Below, in pieces: positions 45,029-56,519 of a stretch of DNA of 64,000 nucleotides. A model generated the notes under the pieces. That model was not told where the DNA came from. It ran no database searches and saw only the letters and a program-made list of their open reading frames with translations. Numbering within the stretch: the stretch's first letter is position 1; every line of letters begins with the position of its first letter. The stretch is taken from NCBI RefSeq assembly GCF_907177275.1, contig NZ_CAJSLV010000002.1, forward strand, positions 62,001 through 126,000. The letters run 5' to 3'. The DNA comes from Actinacidiphila cocklensis (GTDB taxonomy: Bacteria; Actinomycetota; Actinomycetes; Streptomycetales; Streptomycetaceae). Both the position numbers and the translations under genes were made by a program.

Positions 45029-45811
45029 TCAGAAGTTGCCCAGGCCACCGCAGACGTTGAGCGCCTGCGAGGTGATCGACGCGGCCGTGTCGGAGGCCAG
45101 GTAGCCGACCAGGCCGGCCACCTCGTCCGGTGTCGAGTACCGGCCGAGCGGGATCTTCGCCTGGAAGCGCTGGAGGATCTGCTCCTCGGTGGTGTCGTAC
45201 GCGCTCGCGTACCCCTGCCGGACCCGCTGGGCCATCGGGGTCTCGACGTACCCGGGGCAGACCGCGTTGACGGTGATGCCGGTGGGGGCCAGCTCGTTGC
45301 CGAGCGCCTTGGTGAAGCCGACGACGCCGTGCTTGGAGGCGGAGTAGGGGGCGCCGAGCACCACGCCCTGCTTGCCCGCGGTCGAGGCGATGCTGATGAT
45401 CCGGCCCCAGGTGCGGTCCCGCATGCCACCGGCGGTGAGCACCTCGCGGGTCATCCGGAAGACGCTGTTGAGGTTGGTCTCCAGCACGTCGAGCCACAGG
45501 TCGTCGGCGATGTCCGCGGTGGGCCCGCCGCCGGACCTGCCGGCGTTGTTCACCAGGACGTCCACCGGGCCGAAGCGCTCCACCGCGGCGCCGACGAAGT
45601 CCCGGATGTCGTCGGGCGAGCGCACGTCGCAGGCCGTACCGTCCACGTCCAGGCCCTCGCCCCGCAGCTCCTTCGCGGTGCCGGCCACGGACTCGGGGTT
45701 GCGGGCGCAGATGAAGACCCGGTTGCCCTGCGCGGCCAGCAGCCGGGTGACGGCGAGCCCGATCCCGCTGGTCGCACCGGTCACCAGGACGGTGCGTTGT
45801 GTTCCTGTCAT
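45029..45811 (-). CDS. Polyketide C-9 ketoreductase (ActIII type)
   Basis: Classical SDR of 260 residues, closely like ActIII/UrdD/LanV-type ketoreductases that reduce C-9 of the nascent chain. Motifs: VLVTGATSGIGLAVTRLLA, NNAGRSGGG, catalytic SIASTAGKQG and YSASKHG, and the family end ITSQALNVCGGLGNF. GGGAGG precedes the ATG at 45811. A 130-base gap with a strong hairpin separates it from the ACP gene. Confidence 0.93.
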   Translation of the reverse strand: MTGTQRTVLVTGATSGIGLAVTRLLAAQGNRVFICARNPESVAGTAKELRGEGLDVDGTACDVRSPDDIRDFVGAAVERFGPVDVLVNNAGRSGGGPTADIADDLWLDVLETNLNSVFRMTREVLTAGGMRDRTWGRIISIASTAGKQGVVLGAPYSASKHGVVGFTKALGNELAPTGITVNAVCPGYVETPMAQRVRQGYASAYDTTEEQILQRFQAKIPLGRYSTPDEVAGLVGYLASDTAASITSQALNVCGGLGNF

Positions 45812-45844
45812 GTCTTGCCTCCCGTGGGTGGGTTGGCTTCCCGG

Positions 45845-45896
45845 CACGGCGCTGCCGCCGCACCCGTCGGGGGAAGGGATGCGGCGGCAGCGCGTG
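45845..45896. terminator. Strong stem-loop between ACP and ketoreductase genes
   Basis: Perfect 14-base arms at 45849-45862 and 45880-45893, extendable by three base pairs past a one-base bulge, with a 17-base loop. It lies inside an operon, so it may be an attenuator or processing site that keeps minimal PKS mRNA above the downstream genes. Confidence 0.55.
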
Positions 45897-45941
45897 GCCC
45901 CCGCACGAGCGGGGAGCCGGCCGGCGGGGCGGTGGCGGTGC

Positions 45942-46211
45942 TCAGGCGGCCGGAGTGGGGGAGAGGTGCGCGTTGACGACGTCGATCAGCGCGCGGGGGG
46001 TGCGGGCCACGGTGAGCGCGGAGTCGTCCAGTGCGATGCCGAACTCCCGCTCGATGCGGCCGCCGGTCTCCAGCAGGGCCAGTGACTCGTAGCCCAGGGC
46101 GTCGAACTCCACGTCGAGGATGTCGCCGTCGAGGTCGACCTCCTCACTCGCGCCGGCGCCCTCCAGCAGGATCCGCTTGAGCGCCTCCAGGGTGAATCCG
46201 GTAGCGGGCAT
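45942..46211 (-). CDS. Acyl carrier protein of the minimal PKS
   Basis: An 89-residue type II PKS acyl carrier protein. The phosphopantetheine Ser is at residue 43 in LGYESLALLE, with Glu where most aromatic PKS carriers have Asp (GYDSL). It holds the growing polyketide chain for the KS-alpha/KS-beta dimer encoded just upstream, 41 bases away. Confidence 0.95.
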   Translation of the reverse strand: MPATGFTLEALKRILLEGAGASEEVDLDGDILDVEFDALGYESLALLETGGRIEREFGIALDDSALTVARTPRALIDVVNAHLSPTPAA

Positions 46212-46252
46212 GGCTGTCCTCTCCGAGAAGTGATGAGCGGTTCCTGCGGGCG

Positions 46253-47485
46253 TCATAGGCCGCAGGCGCGGACGACGAGGGCCGAGTTGAAGCCGCCGTA
46301 GCCGCGGGCCAGCACCAGGGCGGTGCGGATGGGCGCGGTACGCGGCTGTGCCCCGACCAGGTCGATGTCGTAGTCGTCGCCGGGCGTCACGTGCGGCGTC
46401 GGCGGGATCACCCCGTCGCGGATCGCCAGGCACGCCGTGGCGAGGTCCAGCGCGGCGGCGCCGGAGCACAGCCGGCCGGTCATCGCCTTGGGCACGGTCA
46501 CCGGCACCCCGCGCGGCCCGAACACCTTGCTGACGGCCTCCGCCTCGATGCGGTCCAGTTCGGGTACGGCCGCGCCGTCGGCGAAGACGACGTCGACGTC
46601 CTGCGGGCCGATGCCGGCGTCGTCCAGGGCGACCTCGATCGCCTTGCGCAGGCAGGGCTCCCGCCCGGTCTCCGGCGCCGGGTCGAAGGTCGCGCCGTAG
46701 CCGGCGATCTCCCCGTAGACCTGCGGCGCCCCGCGCTCGCGGGCGCTGTCCAGGTCCTCCAGCACCAGCAGCGCACCTCCCTCGCCGGGCACGTGGCCGT
46801 GTGCGGCGCCGTCGAACGGCAGATACGCGCGCTGCGGATCGGTGCTGGTGCTCAGCCGCCTGCTGGCGAGCAGGCCGACCCAGCCCCAGGGGCAGATCGA
46901 GGCGTCCATGCCTCCCGAGACGACCAGCCGGGTGCCCTTGCGGATCTGCCGGCGGGCCTGGGCGACCGCGTCGAGGCCGCCCGCCTGGTCGCTGACGACC
47001 ACGCCGCTGGGGCCGCGCATGCCGTTGCGGATCGAGATCTGGCCGCTGTTGACCGCGTAGAACCAGGCGAAGGACTGGTAGGCGCTGACATACGCGCCGC
47101 CCCGGCTCCACAGGTTCTGCAGCTCGCCCTGCCCGAACTCGAAACCGCCGGAGGAGCTCGCCGTCACGACACCCATGTCGAACTCGGGGAACTCCTCAGG
47201 CCGGACCCCGGCGTCCGCGAACGCCCAGTCGGTGCTCACCAGCGCCAGCCGGGTCACCCGGTCGGTCTGCGGGATCAGACGGCTCGGCAGCAGGTCCTGC
47301 GCCGCGAAGCCGTCGATCTCCCCGGCGAGGGTCGCCGGGTACGAGGCGGGGTCGAAGCGCGCGATCCGGCCGATGCCGTGGACGCCGGCGCGGGTTGCGG
47401 CCCAGTAGTCGGCCGTTCCCAGGCCGTTCGGAGCGGCGATGCCCAGCCCCGTCACGACCACTTTCGCGTCAGACCTTGCTGCCAC
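46253..47485 (-). CDS. Ketosynthase beta subunit (chain length factor)
   Basis: KS-beta of 410 residues. The thiolase fold is intact, but the catalytic Cys is replaced by Gln at residue 167 (VVSDQAGG), the hallmark of chain length factors. It sets chain length as a heterodimer with KS-alpha. An angucycline cluster predicts a decaketide, but length cannot be proven from sequence. The GTG start overlaps the KS-alpha end by 17 bases. Confidence 0.95.
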   Translation of the reverse strand: MAARSDAKVVVTGLGIAAPNGLGTADYWAATRAGVHGIGRIARFDPASYPATLAGEIDGFAAQDLLPSRLIPQTDRVTRLALVSTDWAFADAGVRPEEFPEFDMGVVTASSSGGFEFGQGELQNLWSRGGAYVSAYQSFAWFYAVNSGQISIRNGMRGPSGVVVSDQAGGLDAVAQARRQIRKGTRLVVSGGMDASICPWGWVGLLASRRLSTSTDPQRAYLPFDGAAHGHVPGEGGALLVLEDLDSARERGAPQVYGEIAGYGATFDPAPETGREPCLRKAIEVALDDAGIGPQDVDVVFADGAAVPELDRIEAEAVSKVFGPRGVPVTVPKAMTGRLCSGAAALDLATACLAIRDGVIPPTPHVTPGDDYDIDLVGAQPRTAPIRTALVLARGYGGFNSALVVRACGL

Positions 47486-48755
47486 CCGCTGCTCCTCCCC
47501 CCGCGCTGGTCAGCACCATCGCGCTCTGGAAGCCGCCGAAGCCGCTGCCGACCGTCAGTACCGTGTCCGTACGCCACTCGCGCGCGGTCAGCGGGACGTA
47601 GTCCAGGTCGCACTCGGGGTCGGGGACGTGCAGGTTGGCGGTGGGCGGCACGACGTCGTGCTCGATGGCGAGCACGGACGCGGCGATCTCGATGGAGCCG
47701 ATGGCGCCGAGCGAGTGGCCGACCATCGACTTGATGGAGCTCATCGGGGTCCGGTAGGCGTGCTCACCGAGGCTGCGTTTGACCGCCGCCGTCTCGTGCC
47801 GGTCGTTCTGCCGGGTGCCCGAGCCGTGCGCGTTGATGTAGTCGATGCCCGCCGGGCCGACCCGGGCCTCGTCCATGGCGACCCGGATGGCCTCGGCCAT
47901 CTCCCGGCCGTCGGCCCGCAGCCCAGTCATGTGGAAGGCGTTGCAGCGGGTGGCGAACCCGGCGATCTCCGCGTGGATGTGCGCGCCGCGACGCCGCGCG
48001 GCCGCCATCTCCTCCAGGACGAACACCGCGGAGCCCTCGCCGAGGACGAAGCCGTTGCGGCGGTCGTCGAAGGGGCGCGAGGCGCCCTCGGGGTTGTCGT
48101 TGGAGGGTGTGGTGGCCTTGATGGCGTCGAAGCAGGCCACCGTGATCGGCGAGATGGGGGCGTCGGTGGCCCCGGCGATCATCACGTCGGCGCTGCCCTC
48201 GCGGATCAGCTCGGCGGCGTGCCCGACCGCGTCCAGGCCCGAGGTGCAGCCGGTGGACACCACGGCGGACGGTCCCTCCGCGCCGGCCGCCAGCGCGACC
48301 TCGGCCGCGAAGGAGCTGGGCACCAGGTAGTTGTAGAGGTGCGGTACGGCGTACGCGTGGTCGACCAGGTCGAGGCGGCCGCCGTCGCTCACCGTGCGGT
48401 ACTCCTGGTCGAGCCCGGTGGTGGCGCCGACCGCGCTGCCGATCGTCACCCCGGTGCGGTGCGGTTCCAGGCCGCCGAACTCCAGCCCGCTGCCGGCCAT
48501 CGCCTCGCGGGCGGCGACCACCGCGAACTGCGCCGCCCGGTCCATCCGCCGGATCTCGTGCGGGGTCAGCCCCAGCAGCTCGGCGTCGAAGTCGGCCTCC
48601 GCGGCCACCTGGGAGCGGAAGGGCGACGGGTCGAAGAGGCTGATCCTGCGGGTCGCGGTGCGCCCGTCGGTCAGCAGCTGCCAGAAGTCCTTGGTGCCGA
48701 TCCCGCCGGGGGCGACGACTCCGACGCCGGTGATGACGACGCGTCGTCGGCTCAC
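47469..48755 (-). CDS. Ketosynthase alpha subunit of the minimal PKS
   Basis: KS-alpha of 428 residues. Catalytic Cys at residue 170 ([17 protein letters not shown]), His in [12 protein letters not shown] and [12 protein letters not shown]. The GTG at 48755 overlaps the stop of the cyclase gene (GTGA). With KS-beta and ACP it makes the aromatic poly-beta-ketone. The gene order cyclase, KS-alpha, KS-beta, ACP, KR, aromatase is that of angucycline clusters such as urdamycin and landomycin. Confidence 0.96.
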   Translation of the reverse strand: MSRRRVVITGVGVVAPGGIGTKDFWQLLTDGRTATRRISLFDPSPFRSQVAAEADFDAELLGLTPHEIRRMDRAAQFAVVAAREAMAGSGLEFGGLEPHRTGVTIGSAVGATTGLDQEYRTVSDGGRLDLVDHAYAVPHLYNYLVPSSFAAEVALAAGAEGPSAVVSTGCTSGLDAVGHAAELIREGSADVMIAGATDAPISPITVACFDAIKATTPSNDNPEGASRPFDDRRNGFVLGEGSAVFVLEEMAAARRRGAHIHAEIAGFATRCNAFHMTGLRADGREMAEAIRVAMDEARVGPAGIDYINAHGSGTRQNDRHETAAVKRSLGEHAYRTPMSSIKSMVGHSLGAIGSIEIAASVLAIEHDVVPPTANLHVPDPECDLDYVPLTAREWRTDTVLTVGSGFGGFQSAMVLTSAGGGAAGGSKV

Positions 48756-49078
48756 CGCGCGCTCCACTGGTAGAAGCGCTGCGCCATCGCGTCGGCGGGC
48801 GAGCGCCAGGTGGCCGGGTCGTAGGCCTCGATGAACGGCTTGAGGTCCTGGCTGATGGCGACGAACCGGGAGTCGGTCTTCGCCGTCTCGATGCGCTCGC
48901 CGCCGTCCTCGGTGTCGAAGTCCTGCAGGTGGAAGTAGAGCCCCCGGTAGGAGAAGAGCTGCCGGCGCCGGGTACCCATGGCGTGCGGCATGTCGGTGCC
49001 GTCGAACGCGGTGAAGAGTTCGGCGACGTCGGTGGCCGCCTGGGGGTTCATACGGGCCACGATCAGTGTGCTGTGCAT
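48752..49078 (-). CDS. TcmI-type polyketide cyclase
   Basis: Small cyclase of 108 residues with the ferredoxin-like fold of TcmI, related to UrdF/LanF/JadI. Segments: [44 protein letters not shown] and the C-terminal [14 protein letters not shown]. These enzymes close later rings of the benz[a]anthracene. It lies directly upstream of KS-alpha. Confidence 0.93.
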   Translation of the reverse strand: MHSTLIVARMNPQAATDVAELFTAFDGTDMPHAMGTRRRQLFSYRGLYFHLQDFDTEDGGERIETAKTDSRFVAISQDLKPFIEAYDPATWRSPADAMAQRFYQWSAR

Positions 49079-49115
49079 CGTTTGTCCTCCATGTCGGGCC
49101 GGGTGGGCCGCAGGT

Positions 49116-49142
49116 GCACCGGCCCGGGGTGCGGGCCGGTGC
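49116..49142. terminator. Stem-loop between oxygenase and cyclase genes
   Basis: Arms 49116-49126 and 49132-49142 are perfect 11-base complements around GGGTG, followed by repeated GGGGGTGGTG at 49143-49163. It sits in the 109-base gap before the minimal PKS and could be an attenuator. Confidence 0.45.
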
Positions 49143-49187
49143 GGGGGTGGTGCGGGGGTGGTGCCGGCCCGGATCTGTCGCGGGGGC

Positions 49188-50657
49188 TCAGCGTTCGGGG
49201 CCGAACCACCGCTCCAACGCCATCGGCAGGTCGTGGTGGCTTCCGGGCGCGGCCCAGGCGACGTATCCGTCGGGCCGGACCAGCACCGCGGTGGTCCCCG
49301 CGAGCGCGGAGCCGGCGGCGGGGTCCTCGGGGGCGGCGGTGACGAGGTCGATCCGGTCGGTCCAGCCGGTCGCCCGGCGGCGCAGCTCCGGGTTGTCCGC
49401 CAGGTCGAGCAGCAGGCCGCGGGCCGGCCGCAGCAGCTCCGCGGTGCCGGTGGCGCGGCCGTTCACGGTCAGGGCCAGCGGCGGCATCCGCATCCCCAAC
49501 AGGGGGTGGCTGCCGGTGCCGACGTCGTAGCGGATCTCCAGGCCGCTGACCATCGCGGCCAGATGGCGGGCCACCTCCGGGTAGTCGACCAGCTCGCCCA
49601 GCACGTCCCGCAGCGGCTGCATCTCCGCGCCGCGCAGGAAGAGCATGCCCTGCGCGCGGGTGTTCATCAGCAGCCTGCGGCCGACCGGGTGCCGCTCGTC
49701 GTGGTAGCTGTCCAGCAGGGTGTCGGGGGCGGTCCCGCGCTGCACCGCGGCCAGCTTCCAGCCGAGGTTCACCGAGTCCTGGATGCTGGCGTTCATGCCC
49801 TGCCCGCCGGCCGGCAGGTGGATGTGCGCGGCGTCCCCCGCCAGCAGCACGCGGCCGCGCCGGTAGGCGGTGACCTGCCGGGTCGCGTCGCCGAACGCGC
49901 TGACCCACACCGGCTCCGCGTGCGAGATGTCGGTGCCGGTCAGGCGCTGCCACGCCTCGCTGACCTCGGAGAAAGCCGGCGGTCCTGTCCGCCGGCGCGG
50001 CGGGGTGCCGCGCTCGCAGACGATGATCCGGGTGATGCCGCCGGGCAGCGGGCCGACCATGACCATGCCGCCGGGCAGCGTCTCGCCGATCATGCGGGGT
50101 TCGAGGTCCACCCCGCGCAGGTCGGCCAGGTACATCTCCATCGTGGCGGCCGTGCCGGGGAAGTCGAAGCCCGCCGCCTTGCGGACCGCGCTGCGGCCGC
50201 CGTCGCAGCCCACGAGCCACTCGGCGCGCAGCCGGTGCTCGCCCTCGGGGCCGCGGACGGTGATCTCGACGGCGTCGTCCTTCTCGGCGATGGCCAGCAG
50301 TTCGTGGTTCCGCCTGATGTCGACGCCGAGGTCGGTGGCCCATGCTTCGAGTACCGCCTCGGTGGCGGACTGCGGGATCGACTTGGCGGCCTGGTGGGCG
50401 CCTTCGAGGACGGAGAAGTCCACCGGCACGCCGCCGAAGTGGCCCTGGTCGCTGGTGTCCACCTGGCCGAACCGGGCGAGCAGCCCGCGCTGGTCGAAAA
50501 CCTCCATCGTGCGGGCGGTGAAGCCGAGCCCGCGGGACTCGCCGGTGCGGCGGGGCAGGCGCTCGACGACGATCACGTCGATGCCGGCGAGGCGCAGCTC
50601 GCCGGCGAGCATGAGCCCGGCGGGTCCTGCGCCGGCGACTATGACTGGAGCATCCAC
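49188..50657 (-). CDS. FAD-dependent aromatic monooxygenase (PgaE/UrdE-like)
   Basis: Flavoprotein hydroxylase of 489 residues with VIVAGAGPAGLMLAGELRL, CDGGRSAVRKAAG and LLAGDAAHIHLPAGGQGMN, plus a thioredoxin-like C-terminal part. PgaE, UrdE and LanE hydroxylate C-12 of the angucycline prejadomycin stage. The GTG at 50657 has GAGGAGA upstream. Together with the fused oxygenase-reductase it provides the early oxidation steps. Confidence 0.92.
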   Translation of the reverse strand: MDAPVIVAGAGPAGLMLAGELRLAGIDVIVVERLPRRTGESRGLGFTARTMEVFDQRGLLARFGQVDTSDQGHFGGVPVDFSVLEGAHQAAKSIPQSATEAVLEAWATDLGVDIRRNHELLAIAEKDDAVEITVRGPEGEHRLRAEWLVGCDGGRSAVRKAAGFDFPGTAATMEMYLADLRGVDLEPRMIGETLPGGMVMVGPLPGGITRIIVCERGTPPRRRTGPPAFSEVSEAWQRLTGTDISHAEPVWVSAFGDATRQVTAYRRGRVLLAGDAAHIHLPAGGQGMNASIQDSVNLGWKLAAVQRGTAPDTLLDSYHDERHPVGRRLLMNTRAQGMLFLRGAEMQPLRDVLGELVDYPEVARHLAAMVSGLEIRYDVGTGSHPLLGMRMPPLALTVNGRATGTAELLRPARGLLLDLADNPELRRRATGWTDRIDLVTAAPEDPAAGSALAGTTAVLVRPDGYVAWAAPGSHHDLPMALERWFGPER

Positions 50658-50680
50658 GGCTGTCTCCTCAACGGATCGGT

Positions 50681-51448
50681 TCAGGGGCCGGCCTGGGGGG
50701 TCAACCGGACCGGTTCGCCGGCCAGTTCCGTGACCAGCAGGTGCCGCCCCTCGGGGTGGAAGGGAAAGAAGTGCCCGCCCGCGACCGCGCGGGACCGGAA
50801 GCGGCCGGTGGTGAAGCGCGCCCACAGCGGCAGCGTGGCGATCGGCACCACCTCGTCGTGCAGCCCGCCGAGCACGGTCAGCGGCTGGCCCACCCGCGTC
50901 CCGTCGGCGGCCAGCAGCGCGTCGCGGGCCAGCAGCAGGTCCCACGCCAGTACGTACTGCGCCCTGTCCCGGGCGCGGCTCTCGTCGAGCGCGTCCATCG
51001 GCACCCGGTGGTGGGCGAACAGCTCCGCGAGCCCGTCGGGGGTGTCCAGGTCCGCGGCGAAGTCGTGGCCCTTGGTCCCGGGCGGGGCGGCGGTCAGCAC
51101 CAGGGCGTGGCACAGCTCGGGCGCCGCGTGCGCGGAGGCCAGGGCCAGCAGCGAGCCGAGGCTGTGCCCGTAGAAGGTGGTCGGCAGCGGTTCGGCCGCC
51201 CGCAGTTCGCGGACGACCCGGTCGGTGATGGCCGGCAGCAGTGTCCGGGGCGGTTCCCGGTCGCGGTGCTCCCGGCCGGGCAGCGTCACCCCGGCCAGTT
51301 CGACATCCTCCGGCAGGCCGGCCAGCAGCCTTGCGTACAGCCGCGGTCCGGCCCCCGCGTGGGCGAAGACGACCAGCCGGCGGCGGGGCGCGGGCACCGG
51401 CCGCAGCACCGTCGTCCAGGCGGGACCCCGCGGTGCCGAGCGCCTCAC
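50681..51448 (-). CDS. Type II thioesterase
   Basis: Alpha/beta-hydrolase of 255 residues of the external thioesterase family (GrsT/TEII). Ser is in the GHS motif FYGHSLGSLLALA, Asp region at LTVLGGLHDEVVP and His in AGGHFFPFH. Such enzymes remove stalled acyl groups from carrier proteins. They are less common in type II aromatic clusters than in modular ones. GTGA overlap with the DUF4188 gene. Confidence 0.88.
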   Translation of the reverse strand: MRRSAPRGPAWTTVLRPVPAPRRRLVVFAHAGAGPRLYARLLAGLPEDVELAGVTLPGREHRDREPPRTLLPAITDRVVRELRAAEPLPTTFYGHSLGSLLALASAHAAPELCHALVLTAAPPGTKGHDFAADLDTPDGLAELFAHHRVPMDALDESRARDRAQYVLAWDLLLARDALLAADGTRVGQPLTVLGGLHDEVVPIATLPLWARFTTGRFRSRAVAGGHFFPFHPEGRHLLVTELAGEPVRLTPQAGP

Positions 51449-51966
51449 GGCGACTCGGGCTCGGCGGCCGGCACGGTGCGCGGCTCGCCGACCGCGCCGA
51501 GCCGGGCGCGCGCGGTCTCCGTCCGCCGCCCGATCGGGGTGAGGCCGTGCACCACGCCCAGTCCCGACAGCGGCACGCTGCCGTAGATCGACTCGTAGTG
51601 CCCGGCGGGTACGACGTAGGTCTCGTGCCACAGCCCGACGTCGGTGCCGCGGGAGGCGACCTTGTAGAAGTCGCGCCACGCGCGCCGGTGCATCGCCGCG
51701 TGGCTGAATTCCATCAGCGCGTCGGCGCCGCGCCAGTACTGCAGCAGGGTCACCTCGCGCAGCCCGTAACGCTGGGTGCGGGAGTACAGCAGGCCGCTGC
51801 CGGGATCGGCGGCCAGCTCCCGCAGCATCGGATCGAGCGCGCGGACCACCGGCAGCCAGGAGCGCAGCGCTCTGAGCTTGTTGACCCGGATCCCGAGGAG
51901 GAAGAGCACGATCTCCTCGTCGCTGGTCGTGGTGAACCGTCCGTTGTGGATCTTCTGCTCACTCAT
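51445..51966 (-). CDS. DUF4188 family monooxygenase-like protein
   Basis: A 173-residue protein like DUF4188/monooxygenase-annotated proteins: EEIVLFLLGIRVNKLRALRSW, LLYSRTQRYGLREVTLLQYWRG, HRRAWRDFYKVA and VGLWHETYVVPAGHYESIYG. The fold is probably a dimeric ferredoxin-like barrel related to antibiotic-biosynthesis monooxygenases, with no cofactor motif. GGAG precedes the ATG. Role in the pathway is unknown. Confidence 0.78.
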   Translation of the reverse strand: MSEQKIHNGRFTTTSDEEIVLFLLGIRVNKLRALRSWLPVVRALDPMLRELAADPGSGLLYSRTQRYGLREVTLLQYWRGADALMEFSHAAMHRRAWRDFYKVASRGTDVGLWHETYVVPAGHYESIYGSVPLSGLGVVHGLTPIGRRTETARARLGAVGEPRTVPAAEPESP

Positions 51967-52003
51967 GGCAGGCTCCGTAAGTTGTTGGGCGGCCCTGTCG
52001 TGG

Positions 52004-52741
52004 TCAGATGGCGAGCCCGCCGTCCACCTGGAGTACGGCGCCCGTCACGTAACCGGCGCCGGCGAGATACGCGATCGCGTCCGCGACTTCCTCCGGCTCC
52101 CCGAACCTGCGCAGCGGGGTCTGCTCCAGCATGCGGCGGCGGTATCCGTCGGTGAGCTGCGAGAGCATGTCCGTCTCGATGAATCCGGGCGCCACGGTGT
52201 TGACGCGTATCCCGTAGCGGCCGACCTCCTTGGCCAGCGACCTGCTGAGCCCGATGATCCCGGCCTTGGCGGCGGAGTAGTTCCCCTGCGACGCGTTTCC
52301 CGCGACGCCGGCGATCGACGAGACGTTCACCACCGAGCCGGACTTGCGCTTCATCATGTGGAAGACCGCGGCCCGGCACACCAGGAAGGTGCCGCGCAGG
52401 TTGGTGTCGAGCACCTGGTCCCAGTCCTCGTCGGACATCATCACCAGGGGCGCGTCCCTGACCACTCCGGCCGAGGTCACCACGGTGTCGACCGGACCGG
52501 TCTCGTGCTCCACGCCGAGCACCCACGCCTGGACGTCCGCCGCGCTCGTGACGTCCACCTGCCGGGCGGTCGCACGGCCGCCGAGTGCGGCGGCCTCCTT
52601 CTCCACCGCGCGGGCGGCGTCGGTGTCCCGCTGATAGCAGAACGCCACCTGGTAACCGTCGCGCACCAGGCGCAGCACGGTCGCCCGGCCTATCCCGCGC
52701 GAGCCTCCGCTCACCAGCGCGACACGACGAATGCGGTCCAT
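52004..52741 (-). CDS. FabG-like short-chain dehydrogenase
   Basis: Beta-ketoacyl-ACP-reductase-like SDR of 245 residues: VALVSGGSRGIGRATVLRL, NVSSIAGVAGNASQGNYSAAKAG and PGFIETDMLS. The full catalytic set Ser-Tyr-Lys is present. It is distinct from the ActIII-type enzyme and could reduce an alkyl starter, a tailoring ketone, or products of the extra ketosynthase genes. It is the first gene of the long leftward operon, 64 bases after the terminator at 52805-52840. Confidence 0.88.
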   Translation of the reverse strand: MDRIRRVALVSGGSRGIGRATVLRLVRDGYQVAFCYQRDTDAARAVEKEAAALGGRATARQVDVTSAADVQAWVLGVEHETGPVDTVVTSAGVVRDAPLVMMSDEDWDQVLDTNLRGTFLVCRAAVFHMMKRKSGSVVNVSSIAGVAGNASQGNYSAAKAGIIGLSRSLAKEVGRYGIRVNTVAPGFIETDMLSQLTDGYRRRMLEQTPLRRFGEPEEVADAIAYLAGAGYVTGAVLQVDGGLAI

Positions 52742-52804
52742 GGGGTTTCTCCTCGGTGTTCCGCGTCGCTGGGTGAAGCGAGCGCTGGGAGTTGCCGACG
52801 CGAA

Positions 52805-52840
52805 GGAGCCGGGCGGCCGCGAAGGCGGCCGCCCGGCTCC
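52805..52840. terminator. Strong hairpin terminator
   Basis: Perfect 16-base arms (52805-52820 and 52825-52840) with a GAAG tetraloop lie 29 bases after the stop of the questin-oxidase-like gene and before the SDR gene on the same strand. It should end the exporter/questin-oxidase transcript. Confidence 0.75.
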
Positions 52841-52868
52841 CTGGATTCAGGCCGGATTACGGGGGGAC

Positions 52869-55723
<2,855 letters not shown>

Positions 55724-55753
55724 TCAGCGCGGCGGCCAGGGACGGGAGACCTC

Positions 55754-56485
55754 ATGGGAGGCGACGAAGCGAGCATCTGGATGCAGCCGGAGCGTTCGAG
55801 GCGGGCATCTCCCGGCCCGCAGCGCGCCTACAGCCGGCAGCAGGTCGTCAGGGCCGCCATCAAGATCGCCGACGAGGACGGACTCCCGGCGGCGTCCATG
55901 CGCCGGATCGCCGCCGAGATCGGCGCCGGCACGATGACGCTCTACCAGTACGTGCGCAACCGCGAGGACCTGATAGAGCTGATCGTCGACGAGGTCACCG
56001 GCGAGATGGGGCTGCCGGACAGGCCCAGCGGCGAGTGGCGGGCCGACCTCAGCGACGTGGTGGTCGCCAAGCGCGCCCTGTACCTGCGCCACACCTGGCT
56101 GGCCACCCGCGTCCCCGGGCACCCCGTCTGGGGACCCAACTCCCTGCATCTGCAGGAGTTCCTGCTGTCCTCCTTCGACGGTTTCGAGGTGTCGGTGGAC
56201 GAAGCGGTCAGCCTGATCGGCCTGCTGAACGGCTACGTGGAGAGCTTCGTGCGGGCCGAGGTCGGCTGGCAGGAGGAGGCCAGGCGCACCGGCGTCGACA
56301 TGCAGGAGTGGATGCGCAGGACCGCGCCCTACGCCCGGCAGCTGGTGCTCTCCGGCAAGTACCCGAGGTTCGCCCGCGTGCTGATGGAGAACACCTCGCC
56401 CCACATGGAGCCGGACGCGCGCTTCCAGTACGGACTCGACCGGGTGCTCGACAGCATCGAGGCCAGCCTCAAACCCGGAGCCTGA
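55754..56485 (+). CDS. TetR-family repressor of the exporter
   Basis: Transcription factor of 243 residues. HTH near residues 40-62 (MRRIAAEIGAGTMTLYQYVRN) after PQRAYSRQQVVRAAIKIADEDGL; the C-terminal part is of the tetracycline-repressor-like TetR_C_1 type. GGGAG precedes the ATG. It is divergent from the DHA2 exporter, and paired palindromes lie between the genes. It probably senses the polyketide or an intermediate; a second operator set suggests it also controls the FMN reductase. Confidence 0.9.
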   Translation: MGGDEASIWMQPERSRRASPGPQRAYSRQQVVRAAIKIADEDGLPAASMRRIAAEIGAGTMTLYQYVRNREDLIELIVDEVTGEMGLPDRPSGEWRADLSDVVVAKRALYLRHTWLATRVPGHPVWGPNSLHLQEFLLSSFDGFEVSVDEAVSLIGLLNGYVESFVRAEVGWQEEARRTGVDMQEWMRRTAPYARQLVLSGKYPRFARVLMENTSPHMEPDARFQYGLDRVLDSIEASLKPGA

Positions 56486-56519
56486 GCGCCCCGTTGCGGC
56501 GTCCCGGCCGGGGGATCGG

